Positions 24,718 through 34,310 of a stretch of 64,000 nt of DNA are shown piece by piece; position 1 is the stretch's first letter, and each line of letters starts with the position of its first letter. A program made the position numbers and the translations under genes. Under the pieces are notes generated by a model. The model was given only the letters and a program-made list of their open reading frames with translations. It did no database searches and was not told the DNA's origin. Origin of the DNA: Streptomyces sulfonofaciens (GTDB lineage: Bacteria > Actinomycetota > Actinomycetes > Streptomycetales > Streptomycetaceae); NCBI RefSeq assembly GCF_014656295.1, contig NZ_BNCD01000013.1, positions 208,671 to 272,670 on the forward strand. Direction: 5' to 3'.

Positions 24718-25356
24718 CTCCCGCCACTCCCGGGCCAGTACGGACATCACCATCTCGTCGAACGCCTCACCGCCCCGCAGCGACGCCTCGCGCCTGACGC
24801 CCTCCACGACGAAGCCGGCCTTCTCGTAGGCGCGCCGCGCCCGGTGGTTGAAGGAGTACACGCCCAGCTCGACGCGGTTCAGGCCGAGCCGTTCGAAGGC
24901 GTGCGCCAGCATCAGGCGGACCGTCTCGGTGCCGAGGCCCCGGTCGCGGCCGCGCGGGCCGAGCAGGATGCGGAAGAGACAGCTACGGTCGCCCTCGCGC
25001 CAGTCGTACAGCACGCTCTCGCCGACGAGTTCGCCGCTCGCCCGGTCCGTCACGGCGAGGTCGAGCCGGTCGTGCGGTTCGCCGCGGGAGCCGTACCAGG
25101 CCAGCAGCCGCTCCCTGGTGAGGGCGCCGCGCGGGGCGAAGGTGTACCGCAGCACCTCCGGGTCGTCGATGATCGCCGCCATCGTGTCGGTGTCCTCGGC
25201 GGTGAACGGCCGCAGGACGACCTTCCGGCCGGTGAGCACCGGCTTCACGGCGAAGCCGGTGCGGCCCTGCCGGGGGGTGCCCGGGACCGGTGACGACCCG
25301 GGCGCGGGCGCGGGCACGGGTGGTGGCTGGGGCGGGAGGTGCGAGGGTGACGTCAT
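24682..25356 (-). CDS. GNAT acetyltransferase, RimJ/RimL-like
   Basis: 224 residues from the ATG at 25356; no clear ribosome-binding site, so the start is uncertain. After a Pro-rich N-terminal 40 residues comes LTGRKVVLRPFTAEDTDTMA, then GELVGESVLYDWREGDRSCL, RILLGPRGRDRGLGTETVRL (acetyl-CoA loop) and GVYSFNHRARRAYEKAGFVV. This is the pattern of ribosomal-protein-type (RimJ/RimL) N-acetyltransferases; the true substrate is unknown. The final 11 codons form the last unit of a 40-bp tandem repeat that continues downstream. Confidence 0.85.
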   Translation of the reverse strand: MTSPSHLPPQPPPVPAPAPGSSPVPGTPRQGRTGFAVKPVLTGRKVVLRPFTAEDTDTMAAIIDDPEVLRYTFAPRGALTRERLLAWYGSRGEPHDRLDLAVTDRASGELVGESVLYDWREGDRSCLFRILLGPRGRDRGLGTETVRLMLAHAFERLGLNRVELGVYSFNHRARRAYEKAGFVVEGVRREASLRGGEAFDEMVMSVLAREWREHRGYPGGTAKR

Positions 25357-25734
25357 CTGCGGATTCTGCGCGGGGCGCCACCGCGGCGGCAACGCGGCGG
25401 CACCGGCCCGGACCGCCGGGACCGCGGCCGTCTCGCGCGGGCCGTGCCGGACTCGGCGGGCGGTGCCACCGGGGGCCGCTGTCGGCGGGACGGCGAGCGC
25501 GTCGCCGACCGGCCTGTGCGGCCCCTCGGAGCACGTTCCCCAGTGCGCCTGCCCCGGGCCGCCGCCGTGCCGCGGACGCAGGAGGACGCGAGCGCCCGCC
25601 CGGCCTGCGTCCGCGCTCGGCGGACGGCCTCGGCTCACGCCCCCGAGTGTTCCCGGTCCACGCCCCGGGTGTTCCCGGTCCACGCCCCGGGTGTCTCGGC
25701 CCACGCCGCGGGCCCGGCCCGTTCCCCGGGCGGC
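25357..25734. other. Intergenic region with 22-bp tandem repeats
   Basis: No gene seen. At 25636-25715 a 22-23 bp unit (CACGCCCCGGGTGTTCCCGGTC) is repeated about three and a half times with slight changes. Confidence 0.6.
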
Positions 25735-25935
25735 TCAGCCCTCGCGCCGGCCGCGGTTGCCCGGTCGCGAGGCCACCCAGGCGCGGACGGTGTCCGCGTA
25801 CCAGTACGGTCTGCCGGCCTCCACGTGGTCGGGCGGCGGCAGCAGTCCGTGCTTGCGGTACGAGCGCACCGTGTCGGGCCGGACCTTGATGTGTGCGGCG
25901 ATGTCGTTGTACGACCAGAGACTGCGGTCGGTCAT
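25735..25935 (-). CDS. Small helix-turn-helix protein (MerR/excisionase-like)
   Basis: 66 residues from the ATG at 25935, with GGGGAGG upstream. The whole protein is one winged helix: SLWSYNDIAAHIKVRPDTVR, SYRKHGLLPPPD, then GRPYWYADTVRAWVASRPG. This is the helix-turn-helix form seen in MerR N-termini and excisionases, with no effector domain. It may be a chromosomal regulator or a mobile-element relic; no integrase lies nearby. Confidence 0.8.
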   Translation of the reverse strand: MTDRSLWSYNDIAAHIKVRPDTVRSYRKHGLLPPPDHVEAGRPYWYADTVRAWVASRPGNRGRREG

Positions 25936-26316
25936 CCGTGGCATCTCCTCCCCGCCACGCCGCGGCCCGGCGGGTGCCGGGGCACCAGCCGGGCGCAGCG
26001 CTGACGATCTCTCAGCATGTGTCCGGTGAACGACACAGGGTGACATCGGTCAGGGCCTGTCGACCGGGTGTGACGCGCACCCCGCCGATCCGGCACACCT
26101 GTGACGGGGAGGTGGTGTTTGTGACACGACCGACGAGATCGGCGGCCCGCCGCGCGTCCGGCCCCAGGGCCTTCCGTTCGGATCGGGCCGGATCGGGGAA
26201 CGGGATCCGGGTGCGTGCAGGCGCAAGGCGCGGAGCGTCGGTCGACCGACGGCGACGCCGCAGACGCGCGTGCCGGGCCCGCGAGCCCGGCATGATCCAA
26301 CCCCAGGCCCCAGGCC
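25936..26316. other. Intergenic region, no gene seen
   Basis: Holds the promoter of the small helix-turn-helix gene and the 3' flank of the inositol-cluster isomerase. Two GTGAC boxes (26100-26145) occur without clear symmetry. Nothing coding is supported. Confidence 0.4.
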
Positions 26317-27216
26317 CTAGGCGCCGCAGGAGCGCAGGAACGCGCGCGTGCGGCGGGCGATGGGCAGCGGGGCGTCCGGCGCGCAGGGGTACATGTCCTG
26401 CTCGACGATGGCGAACAGGTCGACGCCGAGGCCCTGCGCGGCGGCCAGCACCGGTTCCAGGGCGGGTGCGCCGGACGGCGGTTCGCACATCACGCCGCGG
26501 GCGACGGCCGGGCCGAAGGGCAGCTCCTGCGCCCGCACCTCGGCCAGGACCCGCGTGTCGACCTGCTTGAGGTGGAGGTAGCCGATCCGCTCGCCGTAGG
26601 TCTCGATGAGCTTGACGCTGTCGCCGCCGCAGTAGGCGTAGTGCCCGGTGTCCAGGCAGAGCGAGACGAGGTCGGCGTCGGTGGCGTCCAGGAAGCGGGT
26701 GACGTTCTCCTCGGTGTCGATGTGGGTGTCCGCGTGCGGATGGACGACGACCTTGAGGCCGTAGCGCTCGCGCACCTCGCGGGCCAGTCGCTCCGTCTGG
26801 CGGGTGAGGTCGCGCCACTGGCCGGCGGTGAGGGTGCTCTCCTCCAGGACCTCGCCCGTCTTGTCGTCGCGCCAGAAGGCGGGGATGACGACCAGGTGCC
26901 GGGCGCCCGTCGTGCGGGCCAGCGCCGCGACGCCCGCGACGTGCTCCCAGGTGGCGTCCCAGACACCGGGGCCGCGGTGCAGGCCGGTGAAGACGGTGCC
27001 CGCGGAGACCCGCAGCCCGCGGCGCCCGGTCTCCTCCGCCAGCACCTCGGGATCGGTGGGCAGGTAGCCGTACGGGCCCAGTTCGATCCACTCGTAACCA
27101 CTCGCGCTGACCTCGTCGAGGAAGCGCTGCCAGGGGACCTGCCGCGGGTCGTCGGGGAACCAGACGCCCCACGAGTCGGGTGCCGAACCGATCCGGATGC
27201 GTGACAGCGTCGTCAT
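26317..27216 (-). CDS. Inositol-cluster TIM-barrel isomerase/dehydratase (IolE/IolH-like)
   Basis: 299 residues from the ATG at 27216 (GGAAAG upstream; a GTG 9 nt earlier is also in frame). Xylose-isomerase-like barrel: RIGSAPDSWGVWFPDD at the start, GYEWIELGPYGYLPTDPEVL, VVVHPHADTHIDTEENV (metal His), SLCLDTGHYAYCGGD (Asp, His), IGYLHLKQVDT. Divergent from the iolC operon with a shared 216-bp promoter region, so probably part of myo-inositol catabolism as inosose dehydratase (IolE) or inosose isomerase (IolI/IolH). The similarity alone does not choose between these reactions. Confidence 0.82.
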   Translation of the reverse strand: MTTLSRIRIGSAPDSWGVWFPDDPRQVPWQRFLDEVSASGYEWIELGPYGYLPTDPEVLAEETGRRGLRVSAGTVFTGLHRGPGVWDATWEHVAGVAALARTTGARHLVVIPAFWRDDKTGEVLEESTLTAGQWRDLTRQTERLAREVRERYGLKVVVHPHADTHIDTEENVTRFLDATDADLVSLCLDTGHYAYCGGDSVKLIETYGERIGYLHLKQVDTRVLAEVRAQELPFGPAVARGVMCEPPSGAPALEPVLAAAQGLGVDLFAIVEQDMYPCAPDAPLPIARRTRAFLRSCGA

Positions 27217-27264
27217 GGCCGTCACTTTCCGGGCGCCGGGGGAGAGGTGTCAAGGTCTCGTCCG

Positions 27265-27310
27265 AATGTCTGGACAAAACATTGACAGGCTCCCGAGCCG
27301 GCATTACACC
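27265..27310 (+). promoter_or_regulatory. iolC operon promoter with a GntR-type operator candidate
   Basis: TTGACA (27282-27287), 17 nt, TACACC (27305-27310) is a good sigma-70-type promoter. Just upstream TGTCTGGACA (27267-27276) is a GTC-GAC dyad typical of GntR-family operators and close to the actinobacterial IolR motif as I remember it. AATGT/ACATT (27265, 27279) adds a second dyad. Confidence 0.55.
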
Positions 27311-27432
27311 TGGTGGCAGCCGAAACGCGGCACCTCCCCTCCGGCCGTCCCCAGGGGCGCCACGTCCCCCAGAAGGACGCGAACGGCCCGGCGGGGCCCG
27401 GGAAGCCGCCCTCCCCAGGAAGGGACGTGCAG

Positions 27433-28491
27433 GTGATCGACCCGGACACGGACCCGCGGAGCGAGCCGTCCACCGGCCCGCACGACGTCATCACGATGGG
27501 CCGGATCGGGGTGGACCTGTACCCGCTGCAGGCGGGGGTGCCGCTGGCGGAGGTCGGCACGTTCGGGAAGTTCCTCGGCGGCTCCGCGACCAACGTCGCC
27601 GTCGCCGCCGCCCGCCTCGGCCGCCGGACGGCGGTGATCAGCCGCACCGGCCAGGACGCCTTCGGGGACTACGTGCACCAGGCGCTCACCGGCTTCGGCG
27701 TCGACGACCGCTGGGTGACCCCGGTACCGGGCCTGCCCACTCCGGTGACGTTCTGCGAGATCTTCCCGCCGGACGACTTCCCGCTGTACTTCTACCGCCT
27801 GCCCAAGGCCCCCGACCTGGTGATCCACCCCGACGAGCTGGACCTGGACGCGGTGGCCGCGGCCCGCGTCTTCTGGATGACGGGCACGGGCCTGAGCGAG
27901 GAGCCGAGCCGCACCGCGACGCTCGCCGCGCTGGCGCACCGGGCACGCACCGGACCGACCGTCTTCGACCTGGACTGGCGTCCGATGTTCTGGACCGACC
28001 GCAGCAGGGCGAGAACCGCGGCCGGGGACCCGGGCGGCGTCCCGCCGGCCGGCCCCGAGCTGGGCCCCGAGGGTGCGCGCCCCTACTACGCCGAGGCCCT
28101 GCGGCACGCCACCGTCGCGGTCGGCAACCTGGACGAGGTCGAGGTGGCCACCGGCGAGCGCGAACCGGCGGCCGCGGCCCGGGCTCTGCTGGCCGCGGGC
28201 GTCGAGCTGGCCGTGGTCAAACAGGGGCCCAAGGGCGTCCTCGCGCTGTCCGCGTCCGGCGAGCGGGCCGAGGTGCCACCGCTGCCGGTGGACGTGCTCA
28301 ACGGCCTGGGCGCCGGGGACGCCTTCGGCGGAGCGCTCTGCCACGGGCTGCTGGCGGGCTGGGACCTGGAGCGGACCATGCGCTACGCCAACGCCGCGGG
28401 CGCGATCGTCGCGGGCCGCCTGGAGTGCTCCTCCGCCATGCCGACGCCCGCCGAGGTGGACGCCGCGCTCGCGGCGGGGGCGGTGCGATGA
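27433..28491 (+). CDS. iolC: 5-dehydro-2-deoxygluconokinase
   Basis: 352 residues from the GTG at 27433 (AGGAAGGG upstream; a GTG at 27427 is an alternative). PfkB-family kinase: VITMGRIGVDLYPLQAGVPL, GKFLGGSATNVAVAAARLGR, DLDWRPMFW, VVKQGPKGVLA and LNGLGAGDAFGGALCHGLL (catalytic Asp). GRIGVDLYP and DWRPMFW are characteristic of IolC. It phosphorylates 2-deoxy-5-keto-gluconate in the inositol pathway. Its stop overlaps the start of the aldolase-like gene (ATGA), so the two are translationally coupled; the aldolase cleaving the kinase product is the expected partner. Confidence 0.95.
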   Translation: MIDPDTDPRSEPSTGPHDVITMGRIGVDLYPLQAGVPLAEVGTFGKFLGGSATNVAVAAARLGRRTAVISRTGQDAFGDYVHQALTGFGVDDRWVTPVPGLPTPVTFCEIFPPDDFPLYFYRLPKAPDLVIHPDELDLDAVAAARVFWMTGTGLSEEPSRTATLAALAHRARTGPTVFDLDWRPMFWTDRSRARTAAGDPGGVPPAGPELGPEGARPYYAEALRHATVAVGNLDEVEVATGEREPAAAARALLAAGVELAVVKQGPKGVLALSASGERAEVPPLPVDVLNGLGAGDAFGGALCHGLLAGWDLERTMRYANAAGAIVAGRLECSSAMPTPAEVDAALAAGAVR

Positions 28492-29387
28492 GCACGGGGG
28501 CCGTGGACGCGGGTGAGCTCGCGCGGCTGCGGGCCAGGCACCCCGAGGCCGTGGCGCAGGCCGCGGCCCGCCGGGCCAGGCGGCCGCTGCTCGACGGCGG
28601 GCGGCTGATGATCATAGCCGCCGACCATCCGGCCCGCGGCGCGCTCGGCGCGGGCGGCGACGCACTGGCCATGGCCGACCGCGCCGACCTGCTGGAGCGG
28701 CTCTGCGTCGCGCTCGGCAGGCCGGGGGTGGACGGTGTGCTGGCCGCCGCCGACATACTCGACGACCTGCTGCTGCTCGGCGCCCTGGACGGCAAGGTCG
28801 TCATCGGCTCGATGAACCGCGGCGGCCTCGCCGGGGCCGTCTTCGAACTCGACGACCGCTTCACCGGCCTGCGCCCCGAGGACATCCAGCGGTACGGCTT
28901 CGACGCGGGCAAGCTGCTGCTGCGCATCGACTACGAGGACCCGGGCTCGCTGGCCACCCTGGAGGCCGCCGCCCGGGCCGTGGACGCGATGGCGGAGCGG
29001 GGCCTGCCGGTGTTCGTCGAGCCGTTCCTGTGCCGCCGCGACCCGCGGGACGGGACGCTGCGCACCGACCTCGGCGCCACCGCGGTCACCAAGTCGCTCG
29101 CCATCGCCTCCGGGCTCGCCGGCACCTCCGCGTACACCTGGCTGAAGGTCCCGGTCACCGAGGACCCGGACGACATGGCCCGGGTCATGGCGACCACCAC
29201 CCTGCCCGCGGTGCTGCTCGGCGGCGAGGTGGGCGGCACCGCCGAGGAGCAGCTCGGCGCCTACGAGAAGTGGCGCGGCGCCCTGCGGCTGCCGACCGTG
29301 CAGGGCCTGGTCGTCGGCCGCTCGCTGCTGTATCCGGCGGACGGCGACGTGGCGGCCGCGGTCGACACGGCGGTGGGGCTGCTGTGA
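28488..29387 (+). CDS. Cgl0159-type (beta/alpha)8 aldolase-like protein
   Basis: 299 residues, ATG overlapping the iolC stop. TIM barrel of the deoxyribose-phosphate-aldolase-like Cgl0159 family: GGRLMIIAADHPARGALGAG, VDGVLAAADILDDLLLLGAL, LLLRIDYEDPGSLATLEA, GLAGTSAYTWLKVPVTED (Lys at a Schiff-base-like position) and VLLGGEVGGTAEEQL. In actinobacterial inositol clusters this family occupies the slot of IolJ, the aldolase that splits 2-deoxy-5-keto-gluconate 6-phosphate into dihydroxyacetone phosphate and malonate semialdehyde. That function is inferred from position. Confidence 0.85.
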   Translation: MSTGAVDAGELARLRARHPEAVAQAAARRARRPLLDGGRLMIIAADHPARGALGAGGDALAMADRADLLERLCVALGRPGVDGVLAAADILDDLLLLGALDGKVVIGSMNRGGLAGAVFELDDRFTGLRPEDIQRYGFDAGKLLLRIDYEDPGSLATLEAAARAVDAMAERGLPVFVEPFLCRRDPRDGTLRTDLGATAVTKSLAIASGLAGTSAYTWLKVPVTEDPDDMARVMATTTLPAVLLGGEVGGTAEEQLGAYEKWRGALRLPTVQGLVVGRSLLYPADGDVAAAVDTAVGLL

Positions 29388-29431
29388 GGACCGGTGGGGG
29401 CGGGAGCACGGGCGACGGGGCGGCAGGCACG

Positions 29432-29445
29432 CGCGACGCGTCGCG
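29432..29445 (+). promoter_or_regulatory. 14-bp perfect palindrome before iolB
   Basis: CGCGACGCGTCGCG lies 16 nt before the iolB ATG, overlapping the likely ribosome-binding region; the RNA can fold on itself there and might modulate iolB translation. Confidence 0.5.
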
Positions 29446-29461
29446 GGGTAGAGATACGCAC

Positions 29462-30334
29462 ATGAGCGAGACGAACGGCGCAACCGGCACCGGGGTCGGC
29501 GCCCCGGCCGCCCAGGACACCGGCCTGTACGTGCCCCACGGCAGCACCGGAACCGGCCCCTGCACGGTCGACATCGGCCCGGAGCGCGCCGGGTGGACCT
29601 ACTCCCGGCTGAAGGTGCTCGAACTCGGCCCCGGCGAGGTGCACTCCGTGGTGGCCGGCGAGTGCGAGTGGATCGTGCTGCCGCTGAGCGGAGGATGTAC
29701 GGTCCACACGGAAGGCCGGACCATCGAACTGCTGGGCAGGCAGAGCGTGTTCGCAGGAGTCAGCGACTTCGCCTACGTGCCGCGCGATGCCCATGCACAG
29801 ATCGCCTCCGGTGCGGGAGGCCGCTTCGCCCTGGCAGGAGCGAAGTGCGAGCGCAGACTCCCCGCCCGCTACGGCCCCGCGCCGGAGGTTCCCGTCGAGC
29901 AGCGCGGCAGCGGCATGTGTACCCGCCAGGTGCGCAACTTCGCCGCCGTCGGCGTGTTCGACTGCGACACGCTCATCGCCGTCGAGGTGGTCACCCCGGG
30001 CGGCAACTGGTCCTCGTACCCGCCGCACAAGCACGACGAGACGCGCCCGGGCGAGGAGAGCGAGCTGGAGGAGATCTACTACTTCGAGCTCGAAGGGCCG
30101 AACGGCTTCGGCTACCAGCGGGTCTTCCCGTCCCGCCCGGGCGGCAGCGACGTGCTCGCCGAGGTGCACGGCGGGGACGCGGTGCTGGTGCCCAACGGCT
30201 GGCACGGCCCGTCCATCGCCGCGCCGGGCCACGACATGTACTACCTCAACGTGATGGCGGGCCCGGGTGCCGAGCGCGCCTGGCAGATCTGCTTCCACCC
30301 CGACCACCTCGCGAACACCCCGGGCTACCGGTGA
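29462..30334 (+). CDS. iolB: 5-deoxy-glucuronate isomerase
   Basis: 290 residues from the ATG at 29462. Double cupin typical of IolB: WTYSRLKVLELGPGEVHSVV, ECEWIVLPLSGGCTV, then NWSSYPPHKHDETRPGEESE (metal-binding His and Glu), LEEIYYFELEGPNGFGYQRV and LVPNGWHGPSIAAPGHDMYY. It isomerises 5-deoxy-glucuronate to 2-deoxy-5-keto-gluconate. Located 74 nt after the aldolase-like gene; the ribosome-binding site (GGGGTAGAG) is weak and partly inside a palindrome. Confidence 0.95.
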   Translation: MSETNGATGTGVGAPAAQDTGLYVPHGSTGTGPCTVDIGPERAGWTYSRLKVLELGPGEVHSVVAGECEWIVLPLSGGCTVHTEGRTIELLGRQSVFAGVSDFAYVPRDAHAQIASGAGGRFALAGAKCERRLPARYGPAPEVPVEQRGSGMCTRQVRNFAAVGVFDCDTLIAVEVVTPGGNWSSYPPHKHDETRPGEESELEEIYYFELEGPNGFGYQRVFPSRPGGSDVLAEVHGGDAVLVPNGWHGPSIAAPGHDMYYLNVMAGPGAERAWQICFHPDHLANTPGYR

Positions 30335-30404
30335 GCGCCCCGCCCGGCGTCCGGGTGCACGCGAGGACCGCCGTGCGCACCCCAGGGTCCAGAAAGGGCC
30401 GACC

Positions 30405-32285
30405 ATGAGCACCAGCGCCACCCGCCGCCTGACCACCGCCCAGGCCCTCGTCGCCTTCCTCGCCAGGCAGTTCACGGAACGCGACGGCGTAAGGCACCGG
30501 CTGATCGGCGCCACCTGGGGCATCTTCGGCCACGGCAACGTCGCCGGCCTCGGGCAGGCGCTCGTGGAGTACGGCGACGAGATGCCGTACCACCAGGGCC
30601 GCAACGAGCAGGCCATGGTGCACGCGGCCGTCGGCTACGCGCGCCAGCGCAACCGGCTGGCCACCCATGCCGTCACCACGTCCATCGGCCCCGGCGCCAC
30701 CAACCTGGTCACCGGTGCCGCGCTCGCCACCATCAACCACCTCCCCGTCCTGCTGCTGCCCGGCGATGTGTTCGCGACCCGGCCCGCCGACCCGGTGCTC
30801 CAGCAGCTCGAAGTGCCCCACGCGGGCGACGTGTCCGTCAACGACTGCCTGCGGCCCGTCTCCGTGTACTTCGACCGCATCACCCGCCCCGAGGCGCTCA
30901 TCCCGGCCGCGCTGGCCGCGATGCGCACGCTCACCGACCCGGTGGCCACCGGCGCGGTCACGCTGGCGCTGCCGCAGGACGTCCAGGCCGAGGCTTTCGA
31001 CTGGCCGGAGGAGTTCCTCGCCGAGCGGGTGTGGACGGTGCGCCGCCCCGAGCCCGACGCGCACGAGCTGGACGCCGCCGTGCGCGCGGTGCTCGGCGCC
31101 AGGCGGCCGCTGATCGTCGCCGGCGGCGGGGTGCGGCACAGCGCCGCCGAGGACGCGCTGCGGCGGCTCGCCGAGGACACGGACATCCCGGTGGCGGCCA
31201 CCCAGGCGGGCAAGGGCGCGCTGCGCCACGACCACCCGGCGGACGTCGGCGGCATCGGCCACACCGGCACCGCCACCGCCGACGAGCTGGCCCGCGGCGC
31301 CGACCTGGTGATCGGCGTGGGCACCCGGTGGACCGACTTCACCACCGCCTCGGGCACTCTCTTCGCCGCCGACGGGGTCCGCTTCCTGAACATCAACATC
31401 GCGCCCTTCGACGGGCACAAGATGGCCGGCCTCCCGCTGGTCGCGGACGCCCGTACCGCCCTCGACGCGCTCCACCGGCGCCTTGGCGCGCACCGCGTCG
31501 CGCCCTCCTACGTGATCGGCTACCGCAACGCCAAGTCGCGCTGGGAGCGGCGGGTGAGCGCCGCGTACGACGGCGAGGAGTCCGCACGGCCCACCCAGCC
31601 GCAGGTGCTCGGTGCGCTGGACGCCGTCGTTGGGGACGAGGACGTCGTCATCAACGCCGCGGGCTCGCTGCCGGGCGAGCTGCACAAGCTCTGGCGCACC
31701 CGCTCCCGCGACCAGTACCACGTCGAGTACGGCTACTCGTGCATGGGCTACGAGATCCCGGCCGCGATCGGCGTCGCCCTCGCCGCGCCGGGACGCCCGG
31801 TGTGGGCGCTGGTCGGCGACGGCACCTACCTGCTGATGCCCGGCGAGATCGTCACCGCCGTCCAGGAGGGCATCCCGCTGAAGCTCGTCATCCTGCAGAA
31901 CCACGGCTACGCCTCCATCGGCGGCCTGTCCGAGCAGGTGGGCGGCGAGGGGTTCGCGACGGCGTACCGGTTCCGCGCGGCGGACGGCTCGTACACCGGC
32001 GAGCCGCTGCCCGTCGACCTCGCCGCCAACGCCGCGAGCCTCGGCATGCGGGTGCTGCGGGCGGGGACGAACGGCGAGCTGCGCGCGGCGCTCGCCGACG
32101 CGCGCGCGTCCGACCTGCCCACGTGCGTGTACGTGGAGACCGACACCAGCGGGGCGGTTCCCGGTGCGCCCCCCGCCCAGGCATGGTGGGATGTGCCGGT
32201 GGCGGAGACGGCGACCCGCGCGCCCGCGGTGGCGGCGCGCGAGGAGTACGAGCGGCAGGCCGGCCGGCGCAGGCGCCATCTGTGA
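30405..32285 (+). CDS. iolD: 3D-(3,5/4)-trihydroxycyclohexane-1,2-dione hydrolase (THcHDO hydrolase)
   Basis: 626 residues from the ATG at 30405 (AGAAAGGG upstream). Thiamine-diphosphate enzyme: catalytic Glu in PYHQGRNEQAMVHAAVGYAR, TSIGPGATNLVTGAALATIN, central FAD-like domain without FAD use, and C-terminal TPP motif WALVGDGTYLLMPGEIVTAV followed by LVILQNHGYASIGG. It opens the cyclohexane-dione ring of the inositol pathway to 5-deoxy-glucuronate. Length and motifs match IolD. Between iolB and mmsA in one strand-consistent operon. Confidence 0.96.
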   Translation: MSTSATRRLTTAQALVAFLARQFTERDGVRHRLIGATWGIFGHGNVAGLGQALVEYGDEMPYHQGRNEQAMVHAAVGYARQRNRLATHAVTTSIGPGATNLVTGAALATINHLPVLLLPGDVFATRPADPVLQQLEVPHAGDVSVNDCLRPVSVYFDRITRPEALIPAALAAMRTLTDPVATGAVTLALPQDVQAEAFDWPEEFLAERVWTVRRPEPDAHELDAAVRAVLGARRPLIVAGGGVRHSAAEDALRRLAEDTDIPVAATQAGKGALRHDHPADVGGIGHTGTATADELARGADLVIGVGTRWTDFTTASGTLFAADGVRFLNINIAPFDGHKMAGLPLVADARTALDALHRRLGAHRVAPSYVIGYRNAKSRWERRVSAAYDGEESARPTQPQVLGALDAVVGDEDVVINAAGSLPGELHKLWRTRSRDQYHVEYGYSCMGYEIPAAIGVALAAPGRPVWALVGDGTYLLMPGEIVTAVQEGIPLKLVILQNHGYASIGGLSEQVGGEGFATAYRFRAADGSYTGEPLPVDLAANAASLGMRVLRAGTNGELRAALADARASDLPTCVYVETDTSGAVPGAPPAQAWWDVPVAETATRAPAVAAREEYERQAGRRRRHL

Positions 32286-32307
32286 AGTACGGACTCGGGA
32301 GTTGCAC

Positions 32308-33810
<1,503 letters not shown>

Positions 33811-34212
33811 GGGAACCGGCCGCCGACCGGGGCCGCCGACCGCGCGTGGCCCCCGGCCCGCCCCGCACGGCACCGGGGCCCCGCGCACCGAGGACCCGTG
33901 CACCGGGGCTCCCGCGTACGGGGGCACCGGCACCGCGAAGACCCACCGGCACCCGCACCGCGAAGACCCGCCGAGGCACCCGCACCGCGAAGACCCGCGC
34001 GCCGAGCCGCGGCGGTGTCCCGACCCCGGGGGCGCGAAGGCCCGGTGGCGCCCCCGACCGGCCTCCGAGGGACGCCCACCGGTACGACAGGGCGCCGCGG
34101 GCGGCGGTCCCGGCGCGGCCACCACGCCCGGTGTGACCTACCTCACCGGCGGGGGGCTGCTCCCGCGGCCGGTGGCACGTGACGCACACCACGGTCCCGC
34201 CGGTACCACGCC
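33811..34212. other. Intergenic region with 22-bp repeats
   Basis: No gene seen. GGCACCCGCACCGCGAAGACCC occurs three times with irregular spacing (33923-33944, the first copy with one change; 33948-33969; 33975-33996). Confidence 0.6.
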
Positions 34213-34242
34213 CGCAGTACGCCGCCACCTCGGCGTACTGCG
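34213..34242. promoter_or_regulatory. 12-bp perfect inverted repeat upstream of the hydrolase-ABC gene
   Basis: CGCAGTACGCCG (34213-34224), 6-nt loop, CGGCGTACTGCG (34231-34242). It lies 56 bp upstream of the leaderless -10 box, so an operator or activator site is plausible; a terminator for the iol operon is the alternative. Confidence 0.55.
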
Positions 34243-34297
34243 CCAGGAGGTGGCACGGCTCAGACCGTCGTCGCGCTCGAAAACCCGGGACCGCCCG

Positions 34298-34310
34298 TAC
34301 GGTTGGGGGC
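34298..34310 (+). promoter_or_regulatory. Leaderless promoter -10 box
   Basis: TACGGT at 34298-34303, 7 nt before the ATG at 34311. This supports choosing 34311 rather than the in-frame GTG at 34179. Confidence 0.5.

Noticed and set aside
25936..26316. GTGAC direct repeats as a possible operator for the small HTH gene
   Set aside because: No symmetry or convincing spacing; too weak to report as a site.
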